Shown: positions 16,779 through 25,643, numbered from the stretch's first letter. The stretch is 64,000 nucleotides of DNA from Embleya sp040605455 (GCF_040605455.1 NZ_JBEXCV010000012.1:34777-98776), one strand, 5' to 3'. Notes: a model not told the origin generated them from the sequence alone. A program made the numbers and translations.

Positions 16779-18322
16779 GACGGGTTCCCCTGGGTCGGTT
16801 CGGCGAGGTCGTAAGCCATGGCGAGGGCGAGGATGCCCTCCTCGTCGGCGTCCGCGCGGTCGAGTTCGCCGGTGATTCTGCCGTTTTGCATCACGACGAT
16901 CCGATCCGCGAGACCGAGCACCTCGGGCAGTTCGGAGGAGATGACGAGGATGGCGACACCGGTTTCGGCCAACTCGTCGATGAGGCGGTAGATCTCCGCC
17001 TTGGCGCCGATGTCGATGCCGCGGGTGGGTTCGTCCAGAATCAGGATCTTGGGTCGACGGGCGAGCCAGCGAGCGAGGACGACCTTTTGCTGGTTGCCGC
17101 CGGACAGCTTGCGCACCTCGTGGTCGATCGACGGGGTGCGCACTTCGAGGCGGTCGACGAACTCGTGGGCGAGGCGTCGTTCGCGACGCGAGCTGACGAA
17201 TCGAAAGCGACGCAGGCGGTCGAGGACGGCGACGCTGATGTTGTGACGGACCGAGCCGGTCATGAACAACGCCTGGGCCTTGCGTTCCTCGGGCGCGTAG
17301 CCGATGCCCGCCCGAACGGCGTCCCGGGGGATGCGCAGCCGAAGCGGCCGGCCCTCGACGCGCACCTCGCCGGAGCGGATCGGCAGATCTCCCACGAGGG
17401 CGGCGGCCAGTTCGGATCGCCCGGCGCCGACCAGGCCGGCCAGGGCGACGACCTCTCCCTCGTGTACATCGAGGTGCACGTTGGACACGTGTTCGGTGGT
17501 GAGGTCGCGTACGTCGAGGACGACGCGGTCGCCGGCGCTGCGTCCGCGCGCGAACAGCGCCGACAGGTCGCGTCCGACCATCAGTCGCACGACCTCGCCT
17601 TCGTCGGCCTGTGAGGCGTCGCGTACGCCGGCAAGCTCTCCGTCGCGCAGCACCGCGATGCGGTCGGCGAGGCGGAAGATCTCCTGCATGCGGTGCGAGA
17701 CGTAGATGATGGCGAGGCCTTGGTCGCGGAGCCGCCGGATGAGGTCGAAGAGCGCTTCCACCTCGTGTTCGGACAGCGACGAGGTCGGTTCGTCGAAGGC
17801 CAGGACGGCGGCCTCGGTGGTGAGGGCGCGCAGGATCTCCACAAGCTGGCGCTGCGCGGGCGAGAGTTGGGATCCGAGCGCCTCGGGGGCGATGGCGTGT
17901 GCGAATCCCAGGCGTTCGAGGTCGGAGCGCATGCGCTGATACAGCGTGCCTCGGTCGAGCAGGCGGCCACTCCTGCGCGGCAGTGCGCCGATGTAGACGT
18001 TCTCGGCCACGCTGACATGGGGGACAATCTCGGGCTCCTGCGCGATCACCCGGATCCCGTGCCTGCGTGCGTCGGCGGGGCTGTGGAGTTCGCGCGGTGT
18101 GCCGGCGACGAGGACACGGCCGTCGCCGGGTCGATGGTCGCCGTTGATGATCTTGATGAGGGTCGACTTGCCGGCGCCGTTCTCCCCCATGAGCGCGGTG
18201 ACGGTGCCGCGGGGGAAGTCCAGCGTGATGCCGCGCAGTGCGTGGACTCCGGCGAAGTCCTTGTGGATGTTCTCGACGGCGAGCGCGGGGCCCGGGAGGT
18301 CGAGAGGTGGGCTTTTCGTCAT
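16775..18322 (-). CDS. Monosaccharide ABC transporter ATP-binding protein (RbsA/AraG type)
   Basis: A 515-residue double ATPase. ATG 18322 (MTKSPPLDLPGPALAVENIH) is chosen for the GGAGGT seven bases upstream. The N-terminal cassette has Walker A GENGAGKST, the signature LSPAQRQLVEI and Walker B VLAFDEPTSSL. The C-terminal cassette has the degenerate Walker A GLVGAGRSE usual in CUT2 ATPases, signature LSGGNQQKVVLARWL and Walker B ILILDEPTRGID. The order binding protein-ATPase-permease matches ribose/arabinose/galactose importers. Confidence 0.93.
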   Translation of the reverse strand: MTKSPPLDLPGPALAVENIHKDFAGVHALRGITLDFPRGTVTALMGENGAGKSTLIKIINGDHRPGDGRVLVAGTPRELHSPADARRHGIRVIAQEPEIVPHVSVAENVYIGALPRRSGRLLDRGTLYQRMRSDLERLGFAHAIAPEALGSQLSPAQRQLVEILRALTTEAAVLAFDEPTSSLSEHEVEALFDLIRRLRDQGLAIIYVSHRMQEIFRLADRIAVLRDGELAGVRDASQADEGEVVRLMVGRDLSALFARGRSAGDRVVLDVRDLTTEHVSNVHLDVHEGEVVALAGLVGAGRSELAAALVGDLPIRSGEVRVEGRPLRLRIPRDAVRAGIGYAPEERKAQALFMTGSVRHNISVAVLDRLRRFRFVSSRRERRLAHEFVDRLEVRTPSIDHEVRKLSGGNQQKVVLARWLARRPKILILDEPTRGIDIGAKAEIYRLIDELAETGVAILVISSELPEVLGLADRIVVMQNGRITGELDRADADEEGILALAMAYDLAEPTQGNPS

Positions 18323-18452
18323 GGCTGGACCTCCAGGGCGGTTCGGGAGGTCGCGGCGACCCATGCGGGCGCCCGGGTCGCCGCGACTCGTGCCGGACGG
18401 TGCGGTCAAGGGCGCCGGCGGGCGGGTCGACGCGGCCGCGGGCCCGGCCGGG

Positions 18453-19511
18453 TCATGTGCACTTGAGGCCGGATTGTTGCCAGTTCGACGGGTCGACCAT
18501 CTTCGTGGTCGCGAACGCCTCGGCGGGGAAGGGCTTGCCGTTCCTGAGCCGGTCGACCATGGTCTGCACGGCGAGACCGCCGACCTCGTGGCCGTTGATG
18601 AACAACGCGGCCTTCATCCCGGTCGGCTTGCCGGAACCCCAGTCCTTGCACGCCAGATAGGCGCCCAGTCCGACGCCGATCACGTCGTTGGATCCGTAGC
18701 CGCCGTTCTGCAGCGCCGTGACCGCGCCACTCACGTTCTCGTCGTTGCAGCCCCACACGATCCAGTGCTTCACCGATCGGTTGCCGCTCATCGTGGCCGC
18801 TGTCTTGTTCTGGGCGTCGGGCGGCGTGTTGTCGGTGCCGACCTTGAGTACCTTGACGTCCACGCCGGTCGCTTGTTTGAACGCCTCGTGGGCGGCCTCG
18901 ACCCGATCGGTGCAGACCGTCACGTCCTGCTTCCAGGCGGCGATGATCGCGGTGTCGGCGGGAACCCAGCCCGCCTTCTTGAATTCCTCGGCCGCACGTT
19001 GGCCCACCTGCGTGCCCATCTGGGGGCCGCTGAAGCCCACGCGCGGGACCAGCTTGTCCTTGGCGCATTTGGTCGGGTCGGCCCCGCCGACGCAGATCTG
19101 GTCGTCGGACGCGAGAAGCGGTGCGCCACCACCCGTGGCGATGTCGACGACCTGCGGTCCCACGGCGGGGTCGGGTACGACGATCACGACACCGTTGTAC
19201 TTCTGTGCCACTGCCGCCTGGACCTCGCTGACGGCCTTGTTGGTGTCGTTGCCCAGGTTCACGACCTTGAGATCGACTCCGAGTTCCTTGGCTTTCGCGC
19301 GGGCGCCGTCCGCCTCGTCCACGAAGTACTGCTGGTCTCCCTGCTTCTGCAGATACGCGATCTTGATCGTGCCGGATAAGGAAACCGGTGCGCCCGAGGG
19401 CGCTCCGGACTTGTTCTCATCCTTGCCGGACGAACAGGCCGTGAGCGCCACGGCGAGTGCGAACGCCGCCACCATCGCGGCCCTTTGCCGGGTGCGTCTG
19501 CGGTGCGTCAT
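18453..19511 (-). CDS. Monosaccharide ABC transporter substrate-binding lipoprotein
   Basis: A 352-residue periplasmic-binding-type lipoprotein starting at ATG 19511 (MTHRRRTRQRAAMVAAFALA) with lipobox LTACSS near residue 26. The mature protein follows the pentose/hexose-binding fold: IKIAYLQKQGDQQYFVDEAD, VVIVVPDPAVGPQVVD, PLLASDDQICVGG, VPRVGFSGPQMG. The middle resembles L-arabinose-binding AraF more than RbsB, but the adjacent alpha-galactosidase argues for galactose. Both sugars fit known AraF specificity (AraF binds L-arabinose and D-galactose). First gene of the importer operon, 130 bp before the ATPase. Confidence 0.9.
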   Translation of the reverse strand: MTHRRRTRQRAAMVAAFALAVALTACSSGKDENKSGAPSGAPVSLSGTIKIAYLQKQGDQQYFVDEADGARAKAKELGVDLKVVNLGNDTNKAVSEVQAAVAQKYNGVVIVVPDPAVGPQVVDIATGGGAPLLASDDQICVGGADPTKCAKDKLVPRVGFSGPQMGTQVGQRAAEEFKKAGWVPADTAIIAAWKQDVTVCTDRVEAAHEAFKQATGVDVKVLKVGTDNTPPDAQNKTAATMSGNRSVKHWIVWGCNDENVSGAVTALQNGGYGSNDVIGVGLGAYLACKDWGSGKPTGMKAALFINGHEVGGLAVQTMVDRLRNGKPFPAEAFATTKMVDPSNWQQSGLKCT

Positions 19512-19740
19512 GGTCAGCCCCTGTGAATGTCGGCGGCCCGGGAGGACCGCGTGTGTTCGATGGTCGATGCGTCGACATGCCCGGCCGTCATGTTTCGCTC
19601 CCGTCGACGAAAGCGCTCCGACCTGCGGGAGGGCCGGATTTGCGTAATCGGAATCTCCTTGCGCACGAGAAAGGACGATCTTGAAATCGAACATGGATGC
19701 GCGGTATTCGCTCGTAATGCGACTCACATATCTAGCAGTT

Positions 19741-19756
19741 CCAACATTAACCAACA
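19741..19756 (-). promoter_or_regulatory. TGTTGG-N4-TGTTGG direct repeat, importer side
   Basis: Reverse-strand TGTTGGTTAATGTTGG, two TGTTGG hexamers 10 bp apart, lies 230 bp upstream of the binding-protein gene in the divergent region. The same element occurs in the opposite orientation by the DeoR gene. A 10-bp period places both half-sites on one DNA face. Confidence 0.6.
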
Positions 19757-19869
19757 AGACTCGGTTTGGTAACACTCCTGCCGCAGCGCCTTCGTCCGGG
19801 CCGGAAAGGCCGCGTGCATAAGGATCTTTCCCGGTGGCAAAGCGCGGTGCGGGAAAACGAACACTGCTA

Positions 19870-19885
19870 TGTTGGAATATGTTGG
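19870..19885 (+). promoter_or_regulatory. TGTTGG-N4-TGTTGG direct repeat, DeoR side
   Basis: TGTTGGAATATGTTGG begins 41 bases before the DeoR start codon. It matches the element at 19741-19756 in hexamers and spacing but points the other way. The pair is the best candidate for the DeoR operator controlling both directions. Confidence 0.6.
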
Positions 19886-19910
19886 TTACCTACGGGCGAG
19901 AGGATCGGGA

Positions 19911-20693
19911 ATGCTGGCACGTCAGCGCCAAAACACGATCTTGGAAATGATCGCCGATCAGGGGTCCGTCCGTGTCGCGACGCTGGTGCGGAAATTCGGG
20001 GTCTCGGACATGACCATTCGACGCGACCTCGAAGTGCTGGCCGGGCAGGGGCTGATCGCCAAGGTGCACGGTGGGGCCACTTCCAGGGACGGCAGCTCGA
20101 CCGAGGAGCCGGGGTTCGTGACCAAGTCCGGGCTCCAGGCCGCGGAGAAGGAGGCGATCGCCCGACGTGCGGCGGCGATGGTCGCGCCGAACAGTGCCAT
20201 CGCGTTGTCGGCGGGGACGACGACATGGACACTGGCCCGGCAACTCGTCGACGTCCCCGGGCTCACGGTGGTCACCAACTCGATCCCGGTCGCGGACGTG
20301 TTCCACCAATCCGGCCGTTCCGACCAGACCGTGGTGATCGTCGGTGGCGTGCGCACGCCGTCGGACGCGTTGGTGGGTCCCGTCGCGGTCGCGGCGTTGC
20401 GGAGTCTCAACGTCGACATGCTCATGCTGGGCGTGCACGGCATCAGCCCGCGCGTCGGATTCACCACTCCCAACCTGCTGGAGGCGGAGACCAATCATGC
20501 CCTCGTACAAGCCGCCCGCCGCTTGGTCGTGGTCGCCGACAACACCAAGTGGGGCCTGATCGGGATCAGCACGATCGCACAACTCGGCGACGCGGACACG
20601 CTGATCATGGACACGGGCCTGCCCCAGGAAGCGCGCGACCAACTGAGCGAGCACATCGAAGAACTCGTCGTGGTCGATCCCGCCGCCTCCTGA
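19911..20693 (+). CDS. DeoR-family transcriptional regulator of the sugar importer
   Basis: A 260-residue regulator. ATG 19911 (MLARQRQNTILEMIADQGSV) is preceded by GAGAGGA; the in-frame ATG at 19869 would overlap the operator-like repeat. The DeoR helix-turn-helix is VRVATLVRKFGVSDMTIRRD with the following wing GQGLIAKVHGGAT. The C-terminal sensor domain has the phosphosugar-isomerase-like fold of DeoR proteins (ALSAGTTTWTLARQL, VADNTKWG). It is divergent from the importer, so it most likely represses it and is relieved by a phosphorylated sugar. Confidence 0.88.
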   Translation: MLARQRQNTILEMIADQGSVRVATLVRKFGVSDMTIRRDLEVLAGQGLIAKVHGGATSRDGSSTEEPGFVTKSGLQAAEKEAIARRAAAMVAPNSAIALSAGTTTWTLARQLVDVPGLTVVTNSIPVADVFHQSGRSDQTVVIVGGVRTPSDALVGPVAVAALRSLNVDMLMLGVHGISPRVGFTTPNLLEAETNHALVQAARRLVVVADNTKWGLIGISTIAQLGDADTLIMDTGLPQEARDQLSEHIEELVVVDPAAS

Positions 20694-20784
20694 GCAGCCG
20701 ACCGGCGGCCGGGCAGCAGGTGCGACGCGGCGTGCCGCCGAGCCGTTGGCTCGGTCCCCGACGACAGCCGACGTCGAGGCCCAG

Positions 20785-21266
20785 TGGCGTGGGGCTGTGG
20801 GTGAGGTGGTGGGGGGACGTGTGGTGGGCGTTCGCGGCGGCCGGCTGTCCGTTCGTGGTCGGCGTGGCCGGCAATCACGACCTGGTGTCGGCGGCGGAAC
20901 TGGCCGAGGCCGGTGGGCACGTGACGCTGCTCGACGGAGACTGTGTGGACCTGGGCGGGGTCCGCTTCGGCGGGGTGGGCCGCATCATCGGCGACCCGGC
21001 CCGACCCGGCCGCCGCACCGAGCGCGCCCAACTCGACCTGCTCGGCCGGGTGTTGGGCGAGGATCCCTCGGTGCTGATCCTGCACGAGGGGCCCCCGGAC
21101 CGGGCGCCGACGACCGCCTAGGGCGGGCCGAGATCGGCGCCCGGTCCGGCTCGGACCACCCGCCCTGACGATCTGCGGACACGTCCACTGGAACGCCCCC
21201 GTCGTCACATCGACCGGCGGGCACGTTCTCAACGTCGACGCCCGCGCCGTACTACTGACGCCCTGA
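20785..21266 (+). pseudogene. Metallophosphoesterase remnant, N-truncated with two frameshifts
   Basis: Three frames together read as the C-terminal two thirds of a calcineurin-like phosphoesterase. The first segment has CPFVVGVAGNHDLVSAAELA (the GNHD metal motif) and VRFGGVGRIIG. A second frame continues GADDRLGRAEIGARSGSDHP. A third ends LTICGHVHWNAPVVTSTGGH, the G-H-x-H metal motif. The N-terminal D-x-H motif is absent. Frame changes are near 21090-21100 and at about 21160. The gene cannot give a working enzyme. Confidence 0.75.
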
Positions 21267-21474
21267 AGGTCTCGACAAGGCAATTACACGTGTCGGCGAA
21301 CGCCGCCACGTCCTTGGCCGGATTCTCGCGACTTTCGGGAGCGGCCGGGTGGTGTGCCTGTTTGCAGGCGAGATCCTCAGCCTCGGTGGCGTCCGCGTTG
21401 GCGATCAGAGCCACCACTTCGGCATAGTCGATCTCATCGCAGTGCCGCCGAACAATCTGCGGTTCGTGGTTCAC
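21229..21474 (-). CDS. Small hypothetical protein
   Basis: An 81-codon reverse-strand frame from GTG 21474, starting MNHEPQIVRRHCDEIDYAEV. Codon use is less extreme than in its neighbours, but the composition (balanced acidic and hydrophobic residues, three cysteines) looks protein-like. It overlaps the metallophosphoesterase remnant by about 38 bases. No family recognised and no clear ribosome binding site. Confidence 0.3.
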   Translation of the reverse strand: MNHEPQIVRRHCDEIDYAEVVALIANADATEAEDLACKQAHHPAAPESRENPAKDVAAFADTCNCLVETFRASVVRRGRRR

Positions 21475-21724
21475 CCGGTCGGATGTGCGGGTTGTCGCGG
21501 GCGGGGCGCGTGGGGTGCGGACACGCAAGGACGACGACGTCCAGACCAGCGGGTACGCCCGCAACCTCGCGGGAAGGCATTGCCCCACGCCGATCCGGAC
21601 ACCGCCCGGGTCACCGCCGTGGCCCACCGCAGGCCCGCCCCCGCCTGCGGGGCGGGCCGACGGTTCCTCGCGGGCGGCGCCCTGCCCGCCGGGCCGGTCG
21701 GCTCACTGCGGTGGGTCGGTCGGC

Positions 21725-22261
21725 CTACTGCGGCGCGTCGGGCTCCGCGGCGGTGCGCCTGCGGTGCGCGGGATGTGTGGGTTCTCTCAACAGTTCCGCC
21801 AACAGCACGAGGTCGCTGACCGGTCGCGTCATGGCCGCCGCCTGCAACACGTCGTCGGCGGCCTTTTGCGAAGAGTCCCGCAGGATCGCGATCATCCGCG
21901 CGACGTCCGGGATCGGCCGATGTGCGGCCGCCAGACGCAACAGGCTTTTCGCCGCGTCGTCCGCCGGCGCCTGCGCTGCGTCGTCGAAGCGTTCCCCGAT
22001 CGGGTCGATCGGCCTGCCCGGCGCAGGCGACTCCAGTGTGTCCGGTGCCGGATGCGCCCGAGGCGCGGAACGTGCGGCGGCCGACGCGGAGGCGGGCAGC
22101 GAAGGCGCCGCATCCCACCCCAGGCGGGTCGCAGGCGAGGCGGGCTGCGGAGGCTGGGCGGGCGCCCCCGGCGGGGCCGCCCACATTTCGGTACGCGCGG
22201 CCGGCGCCGCGGGCTTGTAATGCGCCGTCGTCGGTGGTTCGGGATCGGATGCGAAGGTCAC
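21725..22261 (-). CDS. Hypothetical protein with C-terminal helical repeats
   Basis: A 178-residue protein. GTG 22261 (MTFASDPEPPTTAHYKPAAP) is chosen because GGGAGAAA lies just upstream. The N-terminal 95 residues are Pro/Ala-rich and probably disordered. The C-terminal half contains repeated helical units built on R-P-x-x-D-x-x-x-L/I-A-x-L, seen in HRPIPDVARMIAILRDSS and TRPVSDLVLLAELLREP. Similar repeats occur in Streptomyces proteins of unknown role, so a protein-protein interaction function is a guess. Confidence 0.6.
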   Translation of the reverse strand: MTFASDPEPPTTAHYKPAAPAARTEMWAAPPGAPAQPPQPASPATRLGWDAAPSLPASASAAARSAPRAHPAPDTLESPAPGRPIDPIGERFDDAAQAPADDAAKSLLRLAAAHRPIPDVARMIAILRDSSQKAADDVLQAAAMTRPVSDLVLLAELLREPTHPAHRRRTAAEPDAPQ

Positions 22262-22280
22262 GACTTTCTCCCTGCATGGT

Positions 22281-22306
22281 GGAAACGCGGAAACGCGGAA
22301 ACGCGG
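22281..22306. repeat. Three tandem copies of GGAAACGC
   Basis: Three exact 8-bp copies plus GG, in the 5' leader of the hypothetical gene at 21725-22261. The unit is not a multiple of three, as expected in non-coding DNA, and copy number could vary. Confidence 0.8.
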
Positions 22307-22718
22307 CCGGATCGCGCCAGTACCCGACACGCTCCCGGCCGCCGGACGACGGCGTGTACCCGCACCGACAATCGTTCAGACGCACCGGGGTCCCCACCCC
22401 GACGTCCCACACGACACCGGTGGCCTACGCCTATCGAGCGCGCGGGGCGGTAGTCCTTGGTGTCGCGGAGACGTTCCGCCCGAGCCCCGGGGCGTGGTCT
22501 TTGCCCGTGGGCTGATGAGGTCCTGGGAGCGCGGAATGCCGGCCGGGTGATACCGACGCGCTCCCGCACCTGTTGTTCGCACGGCAGGATCCCGCGCCTG
22601 GGCGTGATGGGACCGCCTCGCGTGTGCGTGTGCACGAAAGCGGGCCACCTCCTCATGGTCGAGGAGGGGGCCCGCCCGTCACACCGTGCCTTGCCGCGAC
22701 GGTGCGACTACACGTGAC
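22307..22718. other. Intergenic region without a supported gene
   Basis: Frames in this stretch are arginine-rich and carry no domain. It contains no clear gene on either strand. Confidence 0.4.
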
Positions 22719-22768
22719 GTGCCACCGGTGGCACGCCTGCCCGGGTCGGCATGTACACCGACCCGGGC
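22719..22768 (-). terminator. Double hairpin downstream of the secreted Ala-rich protein gene
   Basis: A perfect 16-bp palindrome GTGCCACCGGTGGCAC (22719-22734) is followed by an 11-bp perfect stem, GCCCGGGTCGG / CCGACCCGGGC (22739-22768) with an 8-base loop. They lie 11 bases after the stop codon at 22780 on the reverse strand, a typical terminator position. Confidence 0.65.
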
Positions 22769-22779
22769 CGGTGGCCGAC

Positions 22780-23370
22780 TCAGATCGCGGAACCGCCGGG
22801 GCCCGTGAGGGTACCGACGAGGGAGCCGATCAGGTCGAGGAGACTCTTGGCGAGTGCGTTCACCAGGTTCGCGATGTCGGGAACGTCGCTGCTGCCCTTG
22901 GCAGCCGGCGGGGTGACCGGCTTGCTGTCCGGGCTCGTGATCGCCGCCGCCAGTGCCTCGGCGTTCGAGACGACCGTGGACACCGCCTGGGTCATGGTGG
23001 CCGAGGGCGCCGCCGAGGTCGCGGAGGTGGAGGTCTTGTCCGTCGGAGCCTTGGCAAGCAGATCCTTGCCCGCGTTCTGTACGGCCGTCAGGTGCTCCTT
23101 GACCTTGGAGGTGTCCGCGACGGTTCCCTCCTGCGGCTGCGCTGCCGCGAGCAGGTCGGCGGACGCCTTGGCCAGCGCCCCCATCGATCCGAGCTGTTCG
23201 ATCTGCTTCGTCGCGGCCTCCATCGAGAGCGCGGCGGGCTGTGCCGGAGACGCGACGTGGGCGCCGGCAGCCGCCGGGGATGTGCCGGCTTCGCCGATGG
23301 CGACTGCGGTACCGGCTCCGCTCGCGAGCGCGGCGCTGGTCAGAATGGCGATGATCCGAGTCTTGCGCAT
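22780..23370 (-). CDS. Secreted alanine-rich hypothetical protein
   Basis: A 196-residue protein starting MRKTRIIAILTSAALASGAG with a signal peptide of about 30 residues. ATG 23370 has GGAAGG ten bases upstream; ATG 23379 is possible but too close to it. The mature part is Ala/Ser/Thr-rich with two helical stretches (ATKQIEQLGSMGALAKASAD; VPDIANLVNALAKSLLDLIG), the last ending in a hydrophobic segment GSLVGTLTGPGG. This resembles small cell-surface or spore-coat-like actinomycete proteins, but no family could be assigned. It is monocistronic with a double hairpin after it. Confidence 0.65.
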   Translation of the reverse strand: MRKTRIIAILTSAALASGAGTAVAIGEAGTSPAAAGAHVASPAQPAALSMEAATKQIEQLGSMGALAKASADLLAAAQPQEGTVADTSKVKEHLTAVQNAGKDLLAKAPTDKTSTSATSAAPSATMTQAVSTVVSNAEALAAAITSPDSKPVTPPAAKGSSDVPDIANLVNALAKSLLDLIGSLVGTLTGPGGSAI

Positions 23371-23529
23371 GACAGACATGCCTTCCATCGAAATGAACGG
23401 GGGTTCCACAACCGTCACCCGGCTCATGACATTGCGCAATCGGACGGTCACATAAGGTCGCATCACTGTGTGTGAGCATTTGGGGTGTGGGCTACTTGGT
23501 GCCCGGCGGGCGGGGCTTTCCGCCCGACC

Positions 23530-23790
23530 ATCCACGCGAGCGGAGTGTCGCAGGGACACCGGTGGCCTTCCGCGCACCGGCTGACGCCCGCCGGTAGGGA
23601 ACTCGAACCGCTCGTCCGGCAACTCGGCAACCGGGCACGCCGCTGGGCCTTCGGCGAGCCCAAGCCCGAACAACCGCAGGGAGGTTGGGTGTCACGGGTG
23701 CGGTGCCTGGCGCTGCCGGACGTGCTGTTCGACACGAGCGTGGACGCGGACGGCGTCAACGCCCGTCTGTCTGGGCGGGCGACCCCGAGA
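23530..23790 (+). pseudogene. Winged-helix (HxlR/PadR-like) regulator fragment
   Basis: The plus strand encodes SAHRLTPAGRELEPLVRQLG followed by NRARRWAFGEPKPEQ. This matches the end of the wing and the C-terminal helix of HxlR-type regulators (x-Y-R-L-T-x-x-G-R-x-L). The preceding recognition helix and a proper start are missing, and the downstream sense fades after about 23790. It is probably a truncated relic. Confidence 0.45.
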
Positions 23791-24277
23791 CCGGGCCCCG
23801 GTGGCCCCTTCCTGCGCCGGCGCCGATCACGATCGAGCGAGGTCGAAGGGAAGGGTCCGCGCCGTGCGTGCAGTGGTCACCCTGCCCCGCCCCCCAACCT
23901 CACCGGCTGTGGCTTGAGTTCCGGGCGGTGTGTCCCGGCCGCTCGGCAACCCTTGGATCTCTTTGGTACAGACCTACCCCTGTCGGAGATCCGGCCGGTG
24001 CGGGTGGATAACAGGAATTTTCTATTCGGGTTCGGAGGGCGCGGTGGCGGGCCGGCCCGGTCCGGAAAGGGCACGTGCGCCTCTTGGCGACGCGGCGAAT
24101 CTCCCATAGCCTCCGGGCTGGAGGTCCGATGTTTCCCGGGTCGTTCCCTGCAGGTGGCTCGACGGAGGCCGGATGCGTTCGGCGGTCCGCCGGATACGCC
24201 GTCGGCTACCGCCGCCGGGCATCGGGATTTTGTCCGGGCCGCACGGCGGTCGATCCGAGCAACGCCGAGGTGCACGC

Positions 24278-25231
24278 ATGGAATTGGAACTTCGCCATCT
24301 GCGGACCCTCTGTTGCATAGCCGAGGCCGGCAGCTTGGGCCGGGCGGCGGTGATGCTCGGCCGGAGCCAGCCTGCGGTGAGTACTCAACTGGGTCGCCTG
24401 GAGCGGCACTTCAGCAGACAACTGTTCCAGCGCACTGCCGCCGGTGTCCGGCCGACGCCGTTCGGGGCGCAGGTGCTGGCCCAGGCGCGTGAGGTGCTGT
24501 CCGCGGCGGAGCGGATCGGGGGGTCGACGGCGGTGGACGGCACCGAGCCCGATTGTGCGCTGCGGCTGGCCGCCACAAACACGCCCATCCTGCCCGGACT
24601 GGTCAGACGGCTGCGTGATGTCCTGCCCGCGCTCACGCTGACCGTGAGCAGTGTCTACGCATCCTCGGACATCGTCGAACTGCTGGAGCGCGACGAGATC
24701 GACGTTGCCATCGGAGTGGACTACCCCGGCCGGGAGCTTGCGCACTCCGACGCGTTGGAGCACCGTGGGATCATCGTCGAGCCGGTCTTCCTGGCCCTGC
24801 CCACCGGTCACCGGCTCCGGCACCGCACCGATATCGCGCTCGCCGAACTCGCGGGCGAGGCCTGGTTTCTGACCCCCGACGACGGAGCCGGCTGGCCGGG
24901 CGTCTTCCACGCAGCCTGCCAAACGGCCGGGTTCGCGCCTGCGGCGGTACACGAATTCCTGGGTGACCAGGCCCAGTTGCAGCGGATGATCGCCGAGGGT
25001 ATCGGTGTCTCCGTCGTGCAGGCCACGATCCAGCCGATCCCAGGAGTGGTCGTCAAACCGCTGACCGGTACCCCGCTGTGGGCCCGGTACCTGCTGGTGT
25101 GGCGCCGTGAGGGGCGGGCCGGTGACATCGCCGAGACACTGTACCTCTCGGCGGTGGACGCCTACCGCGAACTCATCGCACGCGCCCCGCACTTCCAAAC
25201 CTGGATGTCGCGTACCTACACCTCGCCCTGA
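24278..25231 (+). CDS. LysR-family transcriptional regulator
   Basis: A 317-residue LysR protein. ATG 24278 (MELELRHLRTLCCIAEAGSL) has CGAGG seven bases upstream. The helix-turn-helix covers SLGRAAVMLGRSQPAVSTQL, within the standard 60-residue N-terminal domain. The effector domain follows (ALRLAATNTPILPGLVRRLR; DEIDVAIGVDYPG; GVSVVQATIQPIPGV). Downstream on the same strand is the secreted lectin-like protein, and it may act on that or on the collagenase; neither is shown. Confidence 0.88.
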   Translation: MELELRHLRTLCCIAEAGSLGRAAVMLGRSQPAVSTQLGRLERHFSRQLFQRTAAGVRPTPFGAQVLAQAREVLSAAERIGGSTAVDGTEPDCALRLAATNTPILPGLVRRLRDVLPALTLTVSSVYASSDIVELLERDEIDVAIGVDYPGRELAHSDALEHRGIIVEPVFLALPTGHRLRHRTDIALAELAGEAWFLTPDDGAGWPGVFHAACQTAGFAPAAVHEFLGDQAQLQRMIAEGIGVSVVQATIQPIPGVVVKPLTGTPLWARYLLVWRREGRAGDIAETLYLSAVDAYRELIARAPHFQTWMSRTYTSP

Positions 25232-25248
25232 CCGGTGCGGCGCACGGG

Positions 25249-25317
25249 TCGGGCACCGGCATCGGCACCCGATACGACGCCGACTTCAACACCTGGTCGG
25301 ACGCCTGCTCGGCCGGC
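25249..25317 (+). pseudogene. M9 collagenase C-terminal scrap
   Basis: Twenty-three codons read SGTGIGTRYDADFNTWSDAC then SAG. The intact collagenase at 28128-30383 has STGIGTRYDADFDTWLDAC then AAG, so nearly all residues agree. Nothing on either side continues the match. It is on the opposite strand to the intact gene and is the remnant of a second copy or of a rearrangement. Confidence 0.7.
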
Positions 25318-25643
25318 CGCCTGCCAGGCGGGGGCGGGCAGACCCTCGGCCGAACCTGCGGCCGGCGAAGCGGTCGGCGCGGCATAAAAGTCCAAGCCCG
25401 GCCGACGCTTTGTCGTGGACCCGCCGGGAGGCCGGTGGGCACACTCGGGTCAAGAGCGAAGAGCGATACCCGCAATGAAGTGCGGTCCGGTGTGCGCCCG
25501 AGCGGCACGCCCCTTCTTGCAGGTGTTCCGTGCTCCCGCACTCCCAGACCGCTCCCAGGGCCGGGCCTCGTGCCGGCGCAGGGCAGGGAACGTGCGCGGC
25601 CCCACCACCCCCACGAATGTGCGTTGTCACAGAAGGAGAGTCC
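25318..25643. other. Upstream region of the lectin-like secreted protein
   Basis: This 326-base stretch holds no supported gene and should contain the promoter for the gene at 25644, whose leader ends in AGAAGGAGAG. No operator was recognised. Confidence 0.4.
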
